From Tomocerus qinae (taxonomy: Eukaryota > Arthropoda > Collembola > Entomobryomorpha > Tomoceridae): a DNA stretch of 64,000 bases. A program made the position numbers and the translations under genes. Below, piece by piece: positions 37,865 to 49,607 of this stretch; position 1 is the stretch's first letter; every line of letters begins with the position of its first letter. Below the pieces are notes generated by a model, which had not been told where the DNA came from, made no database searches, and saw only the letters and a list, made by a program, of their open reading frames with translations. The stretch lies in contig CM034546.1 in the NCBI GenBank assembly GCA_020055645.1, positions 122,967,875-123,031,874 of the forward strand. The letters are read 5' to 3'.

Positions 37865-40859
37865 AAACTTAAATGCTTACTATATTAAAAATCCAGGAGT
37901 ACAATATTATTATCTCCACGTAAGTAGATTTAAAGGTAATAATATTTAATATGTAATTCCGTTGGTATGCTATGAGCCCACGCATACGCATAGGATGAAA
38001 CGACTGATGTCAATAATGGTATCTGTATCCTTTGTATTCATATTCTGAAAGGAGCTCGAGCTACATGCCATGAAAGAAGGGAAAAGAATGTCACATCACA
38101 AACTGTCAACTTCAATTCAACATAGATTGCTTGAAGAATCTGTAGAAATGTCAACATATTTAATAGAAGGGAGTGACAAAAGAGTAACCAACTGGCATCG
38201 AAGCCAACTGTCTCCTAACGCACTCTGCTCTGTTGATTACATTCATATTGGCTAAGAATGAACAAAGCTTTCTGTCTCCATCGAATCTCCATCGTTCTTC
38301 TGGCAGATAATAGCTTAAATGAAACAAGTTGCAAAAAGAAAGATTCTGTAATGTTTTGCAAGGGACTTTTGCAACTTTTATATTTGTTGTTTATGTTATC
38401 CAGGAAGACAGTCATAAATCTCTAGAAACTTAGTTTTTGTTCTTGGTTGCTGCAAGTCGGAAGACGTCTACAATGAATTATACCGTCACTGTTTATTTAT
38501 GTTGTTGAAATGTTGGACAATTTAGTTGTTTTAGTACCTACTGGTTGATTATTAACAGTTTTTGTAGACTTGGAGGTGAAGACAACTAACTCTTCAGGGT
38601 AAAATTACAATAATAAAAGAATTTTTAGACTTTTGCAATTTTTATGCAGAAATACTCTTTCAACTGTGTACAAACTCTCCACGGATACCTAATGTGATGG
38701 ATAATTTTGATTTTTGGAGAAGTATTGAGAGGAAAATGTGCATTGGTTGTGATAAGAGCGTTTGTAAGCAACAGGGTAGAGTCATAAGTGTGGATATGGA
38801 TTCTTTTATGTCCTGTTACTTTATGTAACATTATTGAAGAAGGAGAGCATCATCTAGCTGAAGCGATGCCTTCCTTTGCAGATTGTACAGTTATATACAT
38901 AAGTATTGTCCCAACGTGAAATTGAAGTCACTAGTACGTAGTTTTTAGAAATGTTAGACGTAGAATAGGATTTTAGATGTTGAGTGTCTGAGAAACATGA
39001 AGATGAGTGAGAGACAGAGGTAGATATGCATGGGAGAAAGCAGGAAGCTCTTAAAGTCAAAGGAAAGCAAGGAAGAAAACACTTGAGTGTGCTACAAGTA
39101 CAAATACATATACAGATTGTGTGTCTGTGTATTACTACATATGCACTCAAGTGAATAGATCCACCAGTCCAGCCCAAAAGCAGATTGAACTTGACTTGAA
39201 CAACTTTCAATCCCTTTCATTTCACCAAGAGAAAGTTGGATACAAGATACAAGTGAGAAAAGACTGCGGATTTTATATAGAAGAACTGCCACTATACTCA
39301 TACAAATCTATATTATTATAGAGAGAAGGAAGAAGGCTGGATAACATAACAATAAATAGAGACTACGTACATGAAGTAAAAACTAGAGAAAGCAAGATAT
39401 AGAAAGAAAATAGAAAGTGATGGTTTGGTTCACCAAGTCAGACTGTGTAGCTTACTAACCAGCAGATCTTGTTCATGAGTTTCCTTCGGTTTTGGTTTGT
39501 GGTCTGGTTTATATTGCATGGCATAACGTACGTTGGACTATTAGCCTGTAGCATCACTTACAGAAATGGTCAAGACATGACCTGGGCAGAGACGTTCCAT
39601 TATTATTTCCGACATGTGACACCTGCTCTGCTTTCCTCTCTCTAAATCCCGCTCAACCACTTTCTCCTTATGGCACACTATAACACGAGACTCAAATGTT
39701 CGTTTAGGATATGAGATATTTTACTATTATTGCTAATGCCACCATTTTTTAGGATCACTTTCTCTCGACGTTACTTTCACTCTTCTATCTATACGTGTCT
39801 CGCACTCTGCGATATTATATTTCGAGTATTGGTACTTTGTCCATTACGCAAGAGAATATGACTTGTATGCAGTCACTTGGCTTGACAGCATTTCCTACAG
39901 CAGCACCATCCTCGTACATATGTATATAGCATAAGTAATAATATTGTATTATATAGATAGATAGACTTATAGTATGCATTCATATTGTATTAGATATACA
40001 AATATGTACATATAGTTACTAGGGAATTGACCAGACAAGACGAGGCTTTCATTGAATTTTGAATCTTTATTTTCCCGAGGCGAGGAAATGACATTTCTGC
40101 ACTGCTTGCCTTTCCACAGGACGACCGAGAGAAAACAGCCAATAGATACAGCATAATGCATTTTAGGAAGCCTTCTTGGCTTACGAAGGAAGGTAGAGTT
40201 TTCCTTCAGTTCACTTGGTTAGACTTGAGTTGACAAGGTAGAAAAGCCGACGGGAGAGCCAATGTAATGTAAAACAGTATTATAATAGAGCATTCCCACG
40301 AGATGAGAAAGAGATGACTAAGGTTGGTTAAGCAAACGCTCAAAGCTATACAAGGATCATCCTATATTCATAATATTATATAACTAATGTGTTTAATATC
40401 TCTCTATATATCCTTATCTATCCCTCCAAGTTATCAAATGCTAAGTACATAGTCCTAACATAACTGTACTCTTCAGTCTCCCTTTTTCTCCCTGTCACCT
40501 TAACCTTATATACATCCACTCTCTCTCTCTCACTCCAGATCCCCTACTTACACACAATTCTCACATTACACTCTAATGTATTCCAATAACTGCGTAAAAA
40601 GTCTTGCAGAACGCACGTTTGTCAAACTACAAATACTTATCCTCACCTTTGCTGATGACATTACAATATTCCTGCTCAATGCTCTTGAATTACTAACAAA
40701 AATCTGAAAAACACATACTTCATCTAGTTGTAATTATTTAATTTAATGTATTGTGGATCTGGATCATCTGCTGAGAGGAGTTTATCTATATGTAAAATAT
40801 ATTTACTCTTTCTGTTTTAATTGTCTTTTCATCGCAGTGTATCATAACTTTCGAAAGAA
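37865..40859. other. No gene recognised
   Basis: The longest frame is 118 codons (38854-39210, reverse) with no recognisable domain. AT-rich, with GAGAGA and TATATA runs. Confidence 0.55.
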
Positions 40860-40863
40860 TTAA

Positions 40864-41248
40864 GGGTGGTTAATAGCTGGATACCTTGAGCATACACTTT
40901 GTGTGTATTAATTAGGATTAGAGTGTAGCCCGTATTTACTTGCCAAAAGTCTTCAAAATTTCCAAAAAATGGGGGAAGGTGATTGTTTGGAACTTGTGGC
41001 TCCGAAATATTAAAAAAATAATACGTTTTGAATTATAGCGTTAGCGGGGATACATGATTTCCCGCCAACGTTATAATTCAAAACTTATTAGAAATTTCAA
41101 ATTTTCCTGAGCCACAAGTCCAAGGTGTTCACCTTCTGCCACTTTTTGGAAATTTTTGAAGATTTTGTTAAATAAATACGGGCTACACTCTTAATCCTAA
41201 GTAATGCACACAAAGTGTATGTTCAAGTTACCCCACTATTAACCACCC
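40864..41248. mobile_element. TTAA-flanked foldback MITE, copy 1
   Basis: 385 bp and palindromic along almost its whole length: GGGTGGTTAATAG at the left, CTATTAACCACCC at the right, and complementary blocks inward to AACGTTATAATTCAAAAC. It is flanked by TTAA at 40860-40863 and 41249-41252, the target used by piggyBac-type elements. There is no coding capacity. Confidence 0.85.
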
Positions 41249-41252
41249 TTAA

Positions 41253-42752
41253 TCTACACCATTTAAATTATCAAGACAAAATCTCTAGAGGTAAATAGAT
41301 CTACTGAGTTTGTATATGGACAAAATTAAACTAAATTTTAACTTCTGTTTATAATACTAGCTCAATCGAAAGCTGACACGTTCTGTAAATACATGTTTCG
41401 TACAAAATTCTTTCGCTGTTGTTTTTTTGCAATAGTTTTATTTTATCTAATCTCTAAAAGGATTAATCTCATTGCTCATATTATTTGATTGGGTATATAA
41501 AATCCAAAAAACTATTTAGTATCTATAAATAGCAATTTAGGTAGCCGTAAAAGTAATTTTGGTAGCAATAATGTTTTACCAACCTCAACTGGAGTACAAA
41601 TTGGGATTGCAATGTATATATGCAATTTGGGGATTGGGTCTATTTGGAGTAATTGGAAGATTGTAACATAACATCATTAGGAGAAAGTCGTTGCTACTGG
41701 GTGGACTAACTGCATGGTTGACGATTCTTAATAGGTGAAGATGACACAACTTTCCCAAGTAACAAACTTCAATTCCAAAACCAATTCAAGTTACGATATA
41801 GGTAAAGGTATAAAGGTTGACAACAAGAAAGGAGTGAATGGATCGTGTAGGAGAAATACAGGAGAAACTACGATGAGACTCTAGAATTGCTCTAGACACC
41901 TTTATTAGAGAATTTCACGCTCTAACTCCCAGCCAACTCCATTAACACTTATTAATGACTTATGCCTTTAGCTTCGATTTACTTGTGCTGATTGTCCATG
42001 TACATATAGATATAGATATATTTGAATACTGAAATACGTGAGGAACTTTCTGAGTTATGTTTCAAAGCACAACAGTCTATAAGGAATATTGTAGACTGTA
42101 GAGATTAGAGAATATGAACGACTTTGGTTGGTAGTGCTTAATGTCTTTGTACTAGCCATGGTTTCGAGTGAGAAATGATAGAAGTGGGACATTTCTCATT
42201 TCCCAGTGGAAAAGTGGGAAACAAAAAGTTCAAGTGGATCGGAAAATGGGAAATAGAAAAGTCAAGTGGGAAATAGACCCTAATTCCGCAAGATGGCGAC
42301 ACTCATTTCCCACTATTTCTCAAATTGGTGGGAAACCCGGTGTCCAACAAAATTTGCTGGGAAGTGGGAATATCCAAAACTATGTGTACTACTACATCAG
42401 ACCGTATTTGATCATCTACACTTAGTGACATCCAATAGAATGTGATCCCATACTTAGCTATGTATTACCCTAAGAACTGATTTAAACTGTAATCCTGCCA
42501 CTTTGCCAATCCATTCTAGTGAGTAGTTCCACTTTCCTTTGACAATCTAGTCTGATCTAGGTATCTGTCTCAACACTCGTTTCAATCCCCCCTTGTCCTA
42601 AGACCCTTTAAGACTAATCCAATTCACTCTGATTTCATTACACAATCCGAATGAATATCGACTGCTGCTTTTCTATAACTAAGCCTGACTTACCTTCTTA
42701 TTTAACAACTTACCTCAAACAAATGGAATGATAATAAGATTCCTATAAATAG
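41253..42752. other. No gene recognised
   Basis: Unique-looking spacer. Around 42,170-42,370 there are several GTGGGAAA-type repeats (GTGGAAAAGTGGGAAAC, CAAGTGGGAAATAG, GGTGGGAAACCC), an irregular local repeat cluster. Confidence 0.5.
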
Positions 42753-42760
42753 TACCAGAT

Positions 42761-43279
42761 TAGGCTGACCATCCGTCCCGTTTTTAACGGAATCGTCCCG
42801 CCTTTAGTAACCTGTTCCGAAAATGTCCCGTTATTTGGAAAAGATTGAGTAGTATCTAATACGAACAAAAAAAGGAAAATTTTGACTGAAAATGACAACA
42901 TGTTTCGCGCTTCGCGCGATTATTTGTAAAGCTTGAAAAGGATATTATTGGCTATTTTCAACAAAAGTTCCTATAATTTTCATGGCTAGTGCAATTATTT
43001 GGGAATTTTTGGCCATTTTTGGGAAAAGAAGCTTAAAATCAACCCTCATCGCGCTATTATGAGTTAATTGTAAACTTTTTTCGGCTTAAAATTGACGCGG
43101 TTCGCGCAATTATTTGATTATATTACTTTTTTCGGCAAAAAGAGCTTAAAATCAACGCGCTTCAGGGAAATATTCCTAACGCATAGACATATGGTACATA
43201 TTGCTCCCATCAAAATCGATTTCAAAATAAAGTACTGTATAGAGTCCCGTTTTCCCTTTGCGAACTTATGGTCAGCCTA
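42761..43279. mobile_element. hAT-like non-autonomous element, TAGGCTGACCAT family
   Basis: 519 bp with ends TAGGCTGACCAT and ATGGTCAGCCTA, flanked by exact TACCAGAT duplications (42753-42760 and 43280-43287). The interior has several GCGCGNTT/TTCGCGCG hairpin-like segments (GCGCTTCGCGCG near 42,907) and CGTCCCG motifs near both ends. No transposase frame is present. Confidence 0.9.
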
Positions 43280-43287
43280 TACCAGAT

Positions 43288-44224
43288 GTAATACTAACAA
43301 TTCTCATCATCACAATAACTCAATCCTTATTTTGCATTATACTTAGTTAAAAGATGACAATCAAATTATGATAGTACCAAAGAAGCTTTTCTATTTGTAT
43401 TTCTTACATAAGTAGAACTGTTAAGTATTCTAATGAATGACTATGCTATTTCTTAGAAATGATGCTATTACTAAACACTACGATTAGTTTTGTTCATCCA
43501 CTAAGACAAAGCGATTCTCGATAACAATAACAGCTTTTATCCGATTATTATCGCAGTTTTATTGCAAGAACAAATAGTACATTGTTAATTGATGATAATT
43601 CAGGTGAGATTAGTTACTCCATTTCAATCTGCTACTTACTTACCAATCTTGAATTTCAAAAACAGGATGGATGGAATTAATAATATTGGTCTCCAAATGC
43701 AGAGTTCTACGAACTATGAATTACTAATAATAGGATTTCTGTTTTAAGTGAAAGCAATCAACTTTTAGTCTACACAGTTATAGATTGCTCCTTTTGATCT
43801 TTTCTGTCGCTTCAAGCGAAACTCGATCCAGTAGCATACTAACTGTTCGTCAACAATCTTTCTTATAACTCCTTTTCTTTCAAAGAAACTTGTTCGTTTC
43901 TACTTCTACTTACTTTCTTTATTTCAAAGATTCTGATGTTTCTCTGCGCAATGCAGCATTATATCACTATCATAGAATATTTTCAAATATATAGTTACAC
44001 ATCTATATAGACAAGATACCAATTCCCAATCGACCCTTTTAACTTTTAAAATGTCGTATTGCTTAAAGTACGTATGATGGAACTTAAGGAACGGTATATT
44101 TTATTTTATTTTTTAAAAATATACTACAATACCTACAATTCCTGAAGAAAACAGATGACAAATATTCTTAAGTTATTAATTCAGAGCTTAATAACTGAAT
44201 ATTTCAATTTTAACCGTTTCACCT
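43288..44224. other. No gene recognised
   Basis: AT-rich spacer between two transposon insertions. Confidence 0.6.
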
Positions 44225-44228
44225 TTAA

Positions 44229-44860
44229 AGGTGGCTTAAAGCGGGGCAACTTGAGCATACACTTTGAGTGTATTACTGTAAATGGAATTTTTATTAGACC
44301 CGTGCAAGACAGAATTTCCATAAGCGAATATTGAAAGGTTTAAAAATCGTGCAAAATTTTATTGATGATATGCCTTGGCAACTGCATAATGTCACTATTG
44401 AATTTATATTTGCTGAATGCAAAATCTAATTCAAAGTTTATCTCACTGCTTAGATACAAATAAAAAACAAATAAAAACGAAATTCGCGTTTCAGATAACC
44501 TACAAAGAATTGGCACGGGTCTAATTTTAATTCCATCTACAATAATTAGGATTACAGTGTAGCCTGTATTTATTTACCAAATTCAAAGTTTCCAAAAAGT
44601 GGCGGAAGGTGAATATATGGAACTTGTGGCTCCGAAATATTAAAAAAATTTATACGTTTTGAATTATAACGTTAGCGGGAAAAAATGATTTGCCGCCAAC
44701 GCTATCATTCAAAACTTATTAGAAATTTCAAATTTTCCTGAGCCACAAGTTTTGTTCCTGGAAATTTTGAAGACTTTTGGTAAATAAATAGGGATACGGA
44801 CTACCCTCTAATCCTAAATACACAAAGTGTTTGTTCAAGTTACCCCGCTATTACCCACCC
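44229..44860. mobile_element. TTAA-flanked foldback MITE, copy 2 (interrupted)
   Basis: The same family as 40,864: matching CTTGAGCATACACTTTG, AACTTGTGGCTCCGAAATAT and GAGCCACAAGT blocks, with TTAA on both sides (44225-44228 and 44861-44864). It is lengthened to 632 bp by a nested TA-flanked element. Confidence 0.85.
44276..44542. mobile_element. TA-flanked MITE nested in foldback copy 2
   Basis: 267 bp with inverted ends TGTAAATGGAATT and AATTCCATCTACA followed inward by TTAGACCCGTGC and its complement. TA is duplicated at 44274-44275 and 44543-44544. The uninterrupted copy at 40.9 kb gives the empty site GTATTAATTAGG, which removal of the insert plus one TA restores exactly. Confidence 0.83.
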
Positions 44861-44864
44861 TTAA

Positions 44865-46481
44865 AGATAGCCAGAATTGAAGAATAATTAAAGAAAAATG
44901 AACTTTTTTTGTAAGAGCTTAAACGAAGGAGAGAAACTATCCTCTTTGTATGCATCTTTATACCAAAATGGAAGAGAAAATCTCCAACAAAACCTCTTCG
45001 AGAGAAAAGAATTTCTGCAATATGGAAGAACAATGCAATGCCCAGAAAATGATTTTGCCTTCTCGAAAATTATGCAAAGTAGCTAATGGACTCTTTCGTC
45101 TGCACAAATACCATCAGTGTGTGCATCCCATTTCTCATCTTCCTTCTGCGTGTTCAAGTTTTATGGTTTATGCATGCTCGCTAATGTCATCTGTCCTTCT
45201 TTTTACATTTTCTTTCTAGCCCGTCTCATCTTACTGTATTTCTAAGCTTAATGATATCCAGTGCAGCGTGTGGTAGGTAGCATGGACATGGCTGTAATAA
45301 AATAATGTTGAAACACGATACTTTTAACTTGTAATCACAGCATGCAGGGACTCAGTGACAGAATTCTCTACTAATAAGTTTCCAGTCTTCGCCATTCTTT
45401 CCGTTTAAATCAACGTTGCTTACAGGGTGAGGATTTAGTATTTTTATATAAAATATTCAACTTTTTGTTCTAATTTCTAGGAGATTTTCCTTACACTTTT
45501 TTGCTTTTCACCACCACATTGATTTCTTTTACCCTACCATTGAAAAAACAGCTGACATATTTTCCATGATAATTTCATATGAACATTTTCCAAACTTTCA
45601 CCACACTAAGGTGACACTATTGAGCAAAATACAGGCGACAAATCATGGCGAAAGTACCAGTGAAAGATGGGTGAAAGTTTTCTATGGAGTTAGCATTGGG
45701 AAGGTGAAAGTACTGTGTCAACTGTTTGGATTGTCGTGTGTACTACTAATGACTGGTATAATCATAGCTACAGGGAGGGTAAAATGTGTTGTTTTAGTCA
45801 TTACAACACCATAAAATTTGAATGAGAGAAGGAAATTGCAAAATGAATGATGGTAAAAGATGCAGGGAATATAATTACTGTTGTATAATTTTAGACTGTC
45901 GTAAATGTATACTTAAAGAAGCCCAGAATGACGAAATAACGTATAAAAAGAAACATACTTTACCCTTTACTGGAATAGTTTCGGGGTTTATGTCACCAAG
46001 TCACCATTAGCGCCTTGATGCAACATTAATATGAGCTTAAGCTTTGGTTCCTTATTATGTTGAACATGTTGTTTCTAATTCTCTTGACCATCGACCATTT
46101 CTCAATGAGATTATTGATTATAATTCACGATCATTCATATATTAACTGCTTTCTCCATCTACTACAGTTTATGGCACATGGACACGAAAAAAGTTTGGGC
46201 ATTTTTTCTTTATCTGCCCAACAAGTCTTCACTCTCTCTCATTCGTGCATCAAAACTCTCATTAATTTCTAATTTCGTTCGAACGGTCCAAGTTTTGGAT
46301 TACACCTTTTCATCATCCCTTCTGCCGTTTTATTGAAATCGGGATCGGGTGACATTGCAATGACACTAGCACTTATATCTCCTCGTTCATATTTTACATG
46401 TACTTTTAGCTGTAGCTTTTATGCATACAATTTCATGCATTATTCCTACACCTGCGACCAGCACTAATACGTGCAATTCAT
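44865..46481. other. No gene recognised
   Basis: Short frames only (up to 89 codons) in several registers without family resemblance. Confidence 0.6.
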
Positions 46482-46509
46482 ATTCATTACCCCATATGGG
46501 GTAATGAAT
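46482..46509. other. Perfect 28-bp palindrome
   Basis: ATTCATTACCCCAT is followed directly by its exact reverse complement, with no spacer. It lies 104 bp before the Foldback-like element. The role is unknown; a dimeric protein-binding site or a remnant of a tiny inverted repeat are both possible. Confidence 0.8.
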
Positions 46510-46613
46510 TACATATTAATCCAGTTTCCAGATCCCCATTCACCGCTTGTCCAGCCACTAAAACATGCGCCACGAGAAATTCCTCACTAAATCCATGTGG
46601 CTTGAGCTATAGA

Positions 46614-47497
46614 GGGTAAATCCAGCTAGCCGAATCCGAAGGTCCAGCTAGCCGAAGCCGAAGGTCCAGCTAGCCGAAGCCGAAGGATAACATCCGAAGC
46701 CGAAGGTCCAGGTAGCCGAAGCCGAAGGTACAGCTAGCCGAATCCGAAGGTCCAGGTAGCCGAAGCCGAAGGTACCAGCTAGCCGAAGCCGAAGAATGTA
46801 CCAGGTAGCCGAAGTTCCGAAGGTCCAGCTAGCCGAAATCAGAAGGTCCAGCTTGCCGAAGCCGAAGTACCAGCTAGCCGACTCGAAGGTCCCGCTACCC
46901 GAAGCCGAAGGGATAAGTGAATCTACCCGAAGCCGAAGGTCCCGCTACCCGAAGCCGAAGGAATAAGTGAATCTACCCGAAGCCGAAGGTCCAGCTACCC
47001 GAAGCCGAAGGTCCCGCTACCCGAAGCCGAAGGTCCCGCTACCCGAAGCCGAAGGTCCCGCTACCCGAAGCCGAAGGTCCAGCTACCCGAAGCCGAAGGT
47101 CCAGCTACCCGAAGCCGAAGGTCCCGCTACCCGAAGCCGAAGGTCCCGCTACCCGAAGTCGAAGGTCCAGCTACCCGAAGCCGAAGGTCCAGCTACCCGA
47201 AGCCGAAGGTCCAGCTACCCGAAGCCGAAGGTCCAGCTACCCGAAGCCGAAGGTCCAGCTACCCGAAGCCGAAGGTTCAGCTACCCGAAGCCGAAGTACC
47301 AGCTACCCGAAGCCGAAGTACCAGCTACCCGAAGCCGACAGAATAGATCTATCTTCCTGAAGCCGAAGCGGAAATACTAGCTACCCGAACCCGAAGGTCC
47401 AGCTAGCCGAAGCCGAAGGTACCAGCTAGCCGAAATCAGAAGGTCAAGCTAGCCGAAGCCGAAGGTACCAGCTAGCCGAAATCAGAAGGTCAAGCTA
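46614..47497 (+). repeat. Left arm: 22-bp tandem array
   Basis: Consensus unit is CCGAAGCCGAAGGTCCCGCTAC. Outer units to about 46880 carry AGCTAGCC and varied spacers (for example an AATGTACC insertion near 46795 and ATAACATCC near 46685). Inner units from about 46,880 to 47,330 are nearly identical CCCGCTACC/CCAGCTACC types, which looks like recent homogenisation. Two copies of a GGATAAGTGAATCTACC variant lie at about 46910-46980. Confidence 0.9.
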
Positions 47498-48026
47498 GTC
47501 AATCTGTGAGCATGTTCCTCCAACCCTGGGTAATAATAGATTTAAAAAGAAGTTTTTTTGCAAATGTCAACGCAGAGTATCCCACAAAAACTTTAAACTC
47601 TAAAGTTGTAGGCAATAATCTCAGATAACTGAAACTTGTGGCCCAATCTGCATTGATTTTAAGAAAACTGACTTTTAAAATTCCACCTTTTAAAAATTTG
47701 AAATTCAAAAAGTGTTATTCAATAATCTGGAACAGTCAATAATTACGTTGTATAATTTCCAATCTAGTTTAGGAGATTTAATGACTGCAAAAATGGTAAC
47801 TTTAAACCCCAATTAAAGGGTGTTATCTAATTTTCAAATATAAATAATGTACAGATTTTCGGTAAAATGTGGAAATTATGTTACTGCAGTTTTTTATGAC
47901 TATTGAAAGGGCGAATCTAACAAAGCCTAGTCGCCTTATTCAGCCGAGCTAAAAATGAATACATAGTAGTTTGGTACGTAATAGATTAAGTACTTGATGC
48001 AGTTTAGTTTTATGTATCCTTTGGGC

Positions 48027-49000
48027 AGCTGGTACTTCGGCTAGCTGGACCTTCGGCTTCGGGTAGCTGGACCTTCGGCTTCGGGTAGCGGGACCTTCGG
48101 CTTCGGGTAGCGGGACCTTCGGCTTCGGGTAGCGGGACCTTCGGCTTCGGGTAGCGGGACCTTCGGCTTCGGGTAGCGGGACCTTCGGCTTCGGGTAGCG
48201 GGACCTTCGGCTTCGGGTAGCGGGACCTTCGGCTTCGGGTAGCGGGACCTTCGGCTTCGGGTAGCGGGACCTTCGGCTTCGGGTAGCGGGACCTTCGGCT
48301 TCGGGTAGCGGGACCTTCGGCTTCGGGTAGCGGGACCTTCGGCTTCGGGTAGCGGGACCTTCGGCTTCGGGTAGCGGGACCTTCGGCTTCGGGTAGCGGG
48401 ACCTTCGGCTTCGGGTAGCGGGACCTTCGGCTTCGGGTAGCTGGACCCTCGGCTTTGGGTGTCATCCTTCGGCTTCGGGTAGCGGGACCTTCGGCTTCGG
48501 GTAGCTGGACCTTCTGCTTTGGGTGTCATCCTTCGGCTTCGGGTAGCGGGACCTTCGGCTTCGGGTAGCTGGACCCTCGGCTTTGGGTGTCATCCTTCGG
48601 CTTCGGGTAGCGGGACCTTCGGCTTCGGGTAGCTGGACCTTCTGCTTTGGGTGTCATCCTTCGGCTTCGGGTAGCGGGACCTTCGGCTTCGGGTAGCTGG
48701 ACCTTCTGATTTCGGGTAGCGGGACCTTCGAGTCGGCTAGCTGGTACTTCGGCTTCGGCTAGCTGGACCTTCTGATTTCGGCTAGCTGGACCTTCGGAGC
48801 TTCGGCTACCTGGTACATTCTTCGGCTTCGGCTAGCTGGTACCTTCGGCTTCGGCTATCTGGACCTTCGGATTCGGCTAGCTGGACCTTCGGCTTCGGCT
48901 ACCTGGACCTTCGGCTTCGGGTGTCATCCTTCGGCTTCGGCTAGCTGGACCTTCGGCTTCGGCTAGCTGGACCTTCGGATTCGGCTAGCTGGATTTACCC
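48027..49000 (-). repeat. Right arm: inverted 22-bp tandem array
   Basis: This is the reverse complement of the left arm unit. About 18 nearly identical units run from 48,060 to 48,440. A higher-order repeat follows (48,440-48,700) with a GGGTGTCATCC segment recurring about every 66 to 100 bp. The outer 270 bp mirrors the variant order of the left arm, including GTACATTC near 48,815 and CTTCTGATTTCGG near 48,770. Confidence 0.9.
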
Positions 49001-49009
49001 AGCTATAGA

Positions 49010-49607
49010 GCTCACTGAACCCAACTGGCTCTAATTTCAATCATTTGAATTACCTATTTACCAATGTTCATCATGTTCCAAGACCTGTCAAATATGTCAA
49101 TGTGTTCCATTAAAGTCACACTTATGTTATGAATGACTCTGACTTCTAACTTCTGGAAAAGTCTGAATGACTAAAGTCAAGTCACAAGTGTTCGTTTTCC
49201 GTGTTGCGTTCTGCTATCTTCTCTGCTGCAATGTATTCTCGTTCTCTGTTCTTCTTAGTAGACGATGGTGTAGTTGTGTATAGATTGACGACTTGACGAG
49301 GACTTAAGGACCGTACCTTTTGTCGAAGTTGAAATTCTTCGTATTTGGTATTGATAGATTTTACAAACAAATAAATTATCTCAGCGAATAGTTGATAGTA
49401 TTCCATTCACGGAATACTTTTGAGTTAAGGCTGAAGGCAAGTCACAAAAGAGGTAATGATTGTTCTTGCCTTCGCTAACAGCTAAAACGGTTTTTTGGAT
49501 TCACATGACCAATTAAACTTAAAATTGATGTTTTGTCTCTTAAATTGAATTTTATAGGTTTAAATCTATAGTGCTGGACAGAAGTATCTTGCAATTTCAA
49601 AATCTGG
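49010..49607. other. Upstream region of the KMT5-like gene
   Basis: Lies between the Foldback-like element and the KMT5-like start codon and must hold its promoter if the first coding exon is also the first exon. No TATA box or other core element could be assigned with confidence. Confidence 0.5.

Larger units (their letters stand above)
46614..49000. mobile_element. Foldback-like element with 22-bp minisatellite arms and 9-bp target duplication
   Basis: The element starts GGGTAAATCCAGCTAGCC and ends with the exact reverse complement. It is flanked on both sides by AGCTATAGA (46605-46613 and 49001-49009), an exact 9-bp target duplication. The left arm (46614 to about 47497) and right arm (about 48027-49000) are tandem arrays of a 22-bp unit (CCGAAGCCGAAGGTCC plus CGCTAC or AGCTAG) in opposite orientation, roughly 40 units each. 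The loop (about 47498-48026) is AT-rich with no transposase. Variant units near the outer ends occur in the same order on both arms, so this is a true inverted repeat, not two independent arrays. The organisation and 9-bp duplication match Drosophila FB/Mutator-type foldback elements; that assignment is inference. It is non-autonomous. The 22-bp period leaves long frames open (134-162 codons), which are not genes. Confidence 0.88.

Noticed and set aside
46967-47380. 137-codon forward frame with a 22-residue Pro/Glu/Arg/Ser periodicity
   Set aside because: Created by the 22-bp tandem array, which contains no stops in this orientation; the period of 22 residues is simply three repeat units.
47499-47708. 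69-codon reverse frame in the Foldback loop
   Set aside because: Considered as a transposase remnant; too short and without any catalytic motif.
48010-48529. Overlapping 151- and 162-codon reverse frames
   Set aside because: Same array in the other arm. The same peptide arises in different registers, so it is repeat translation and not a gene.
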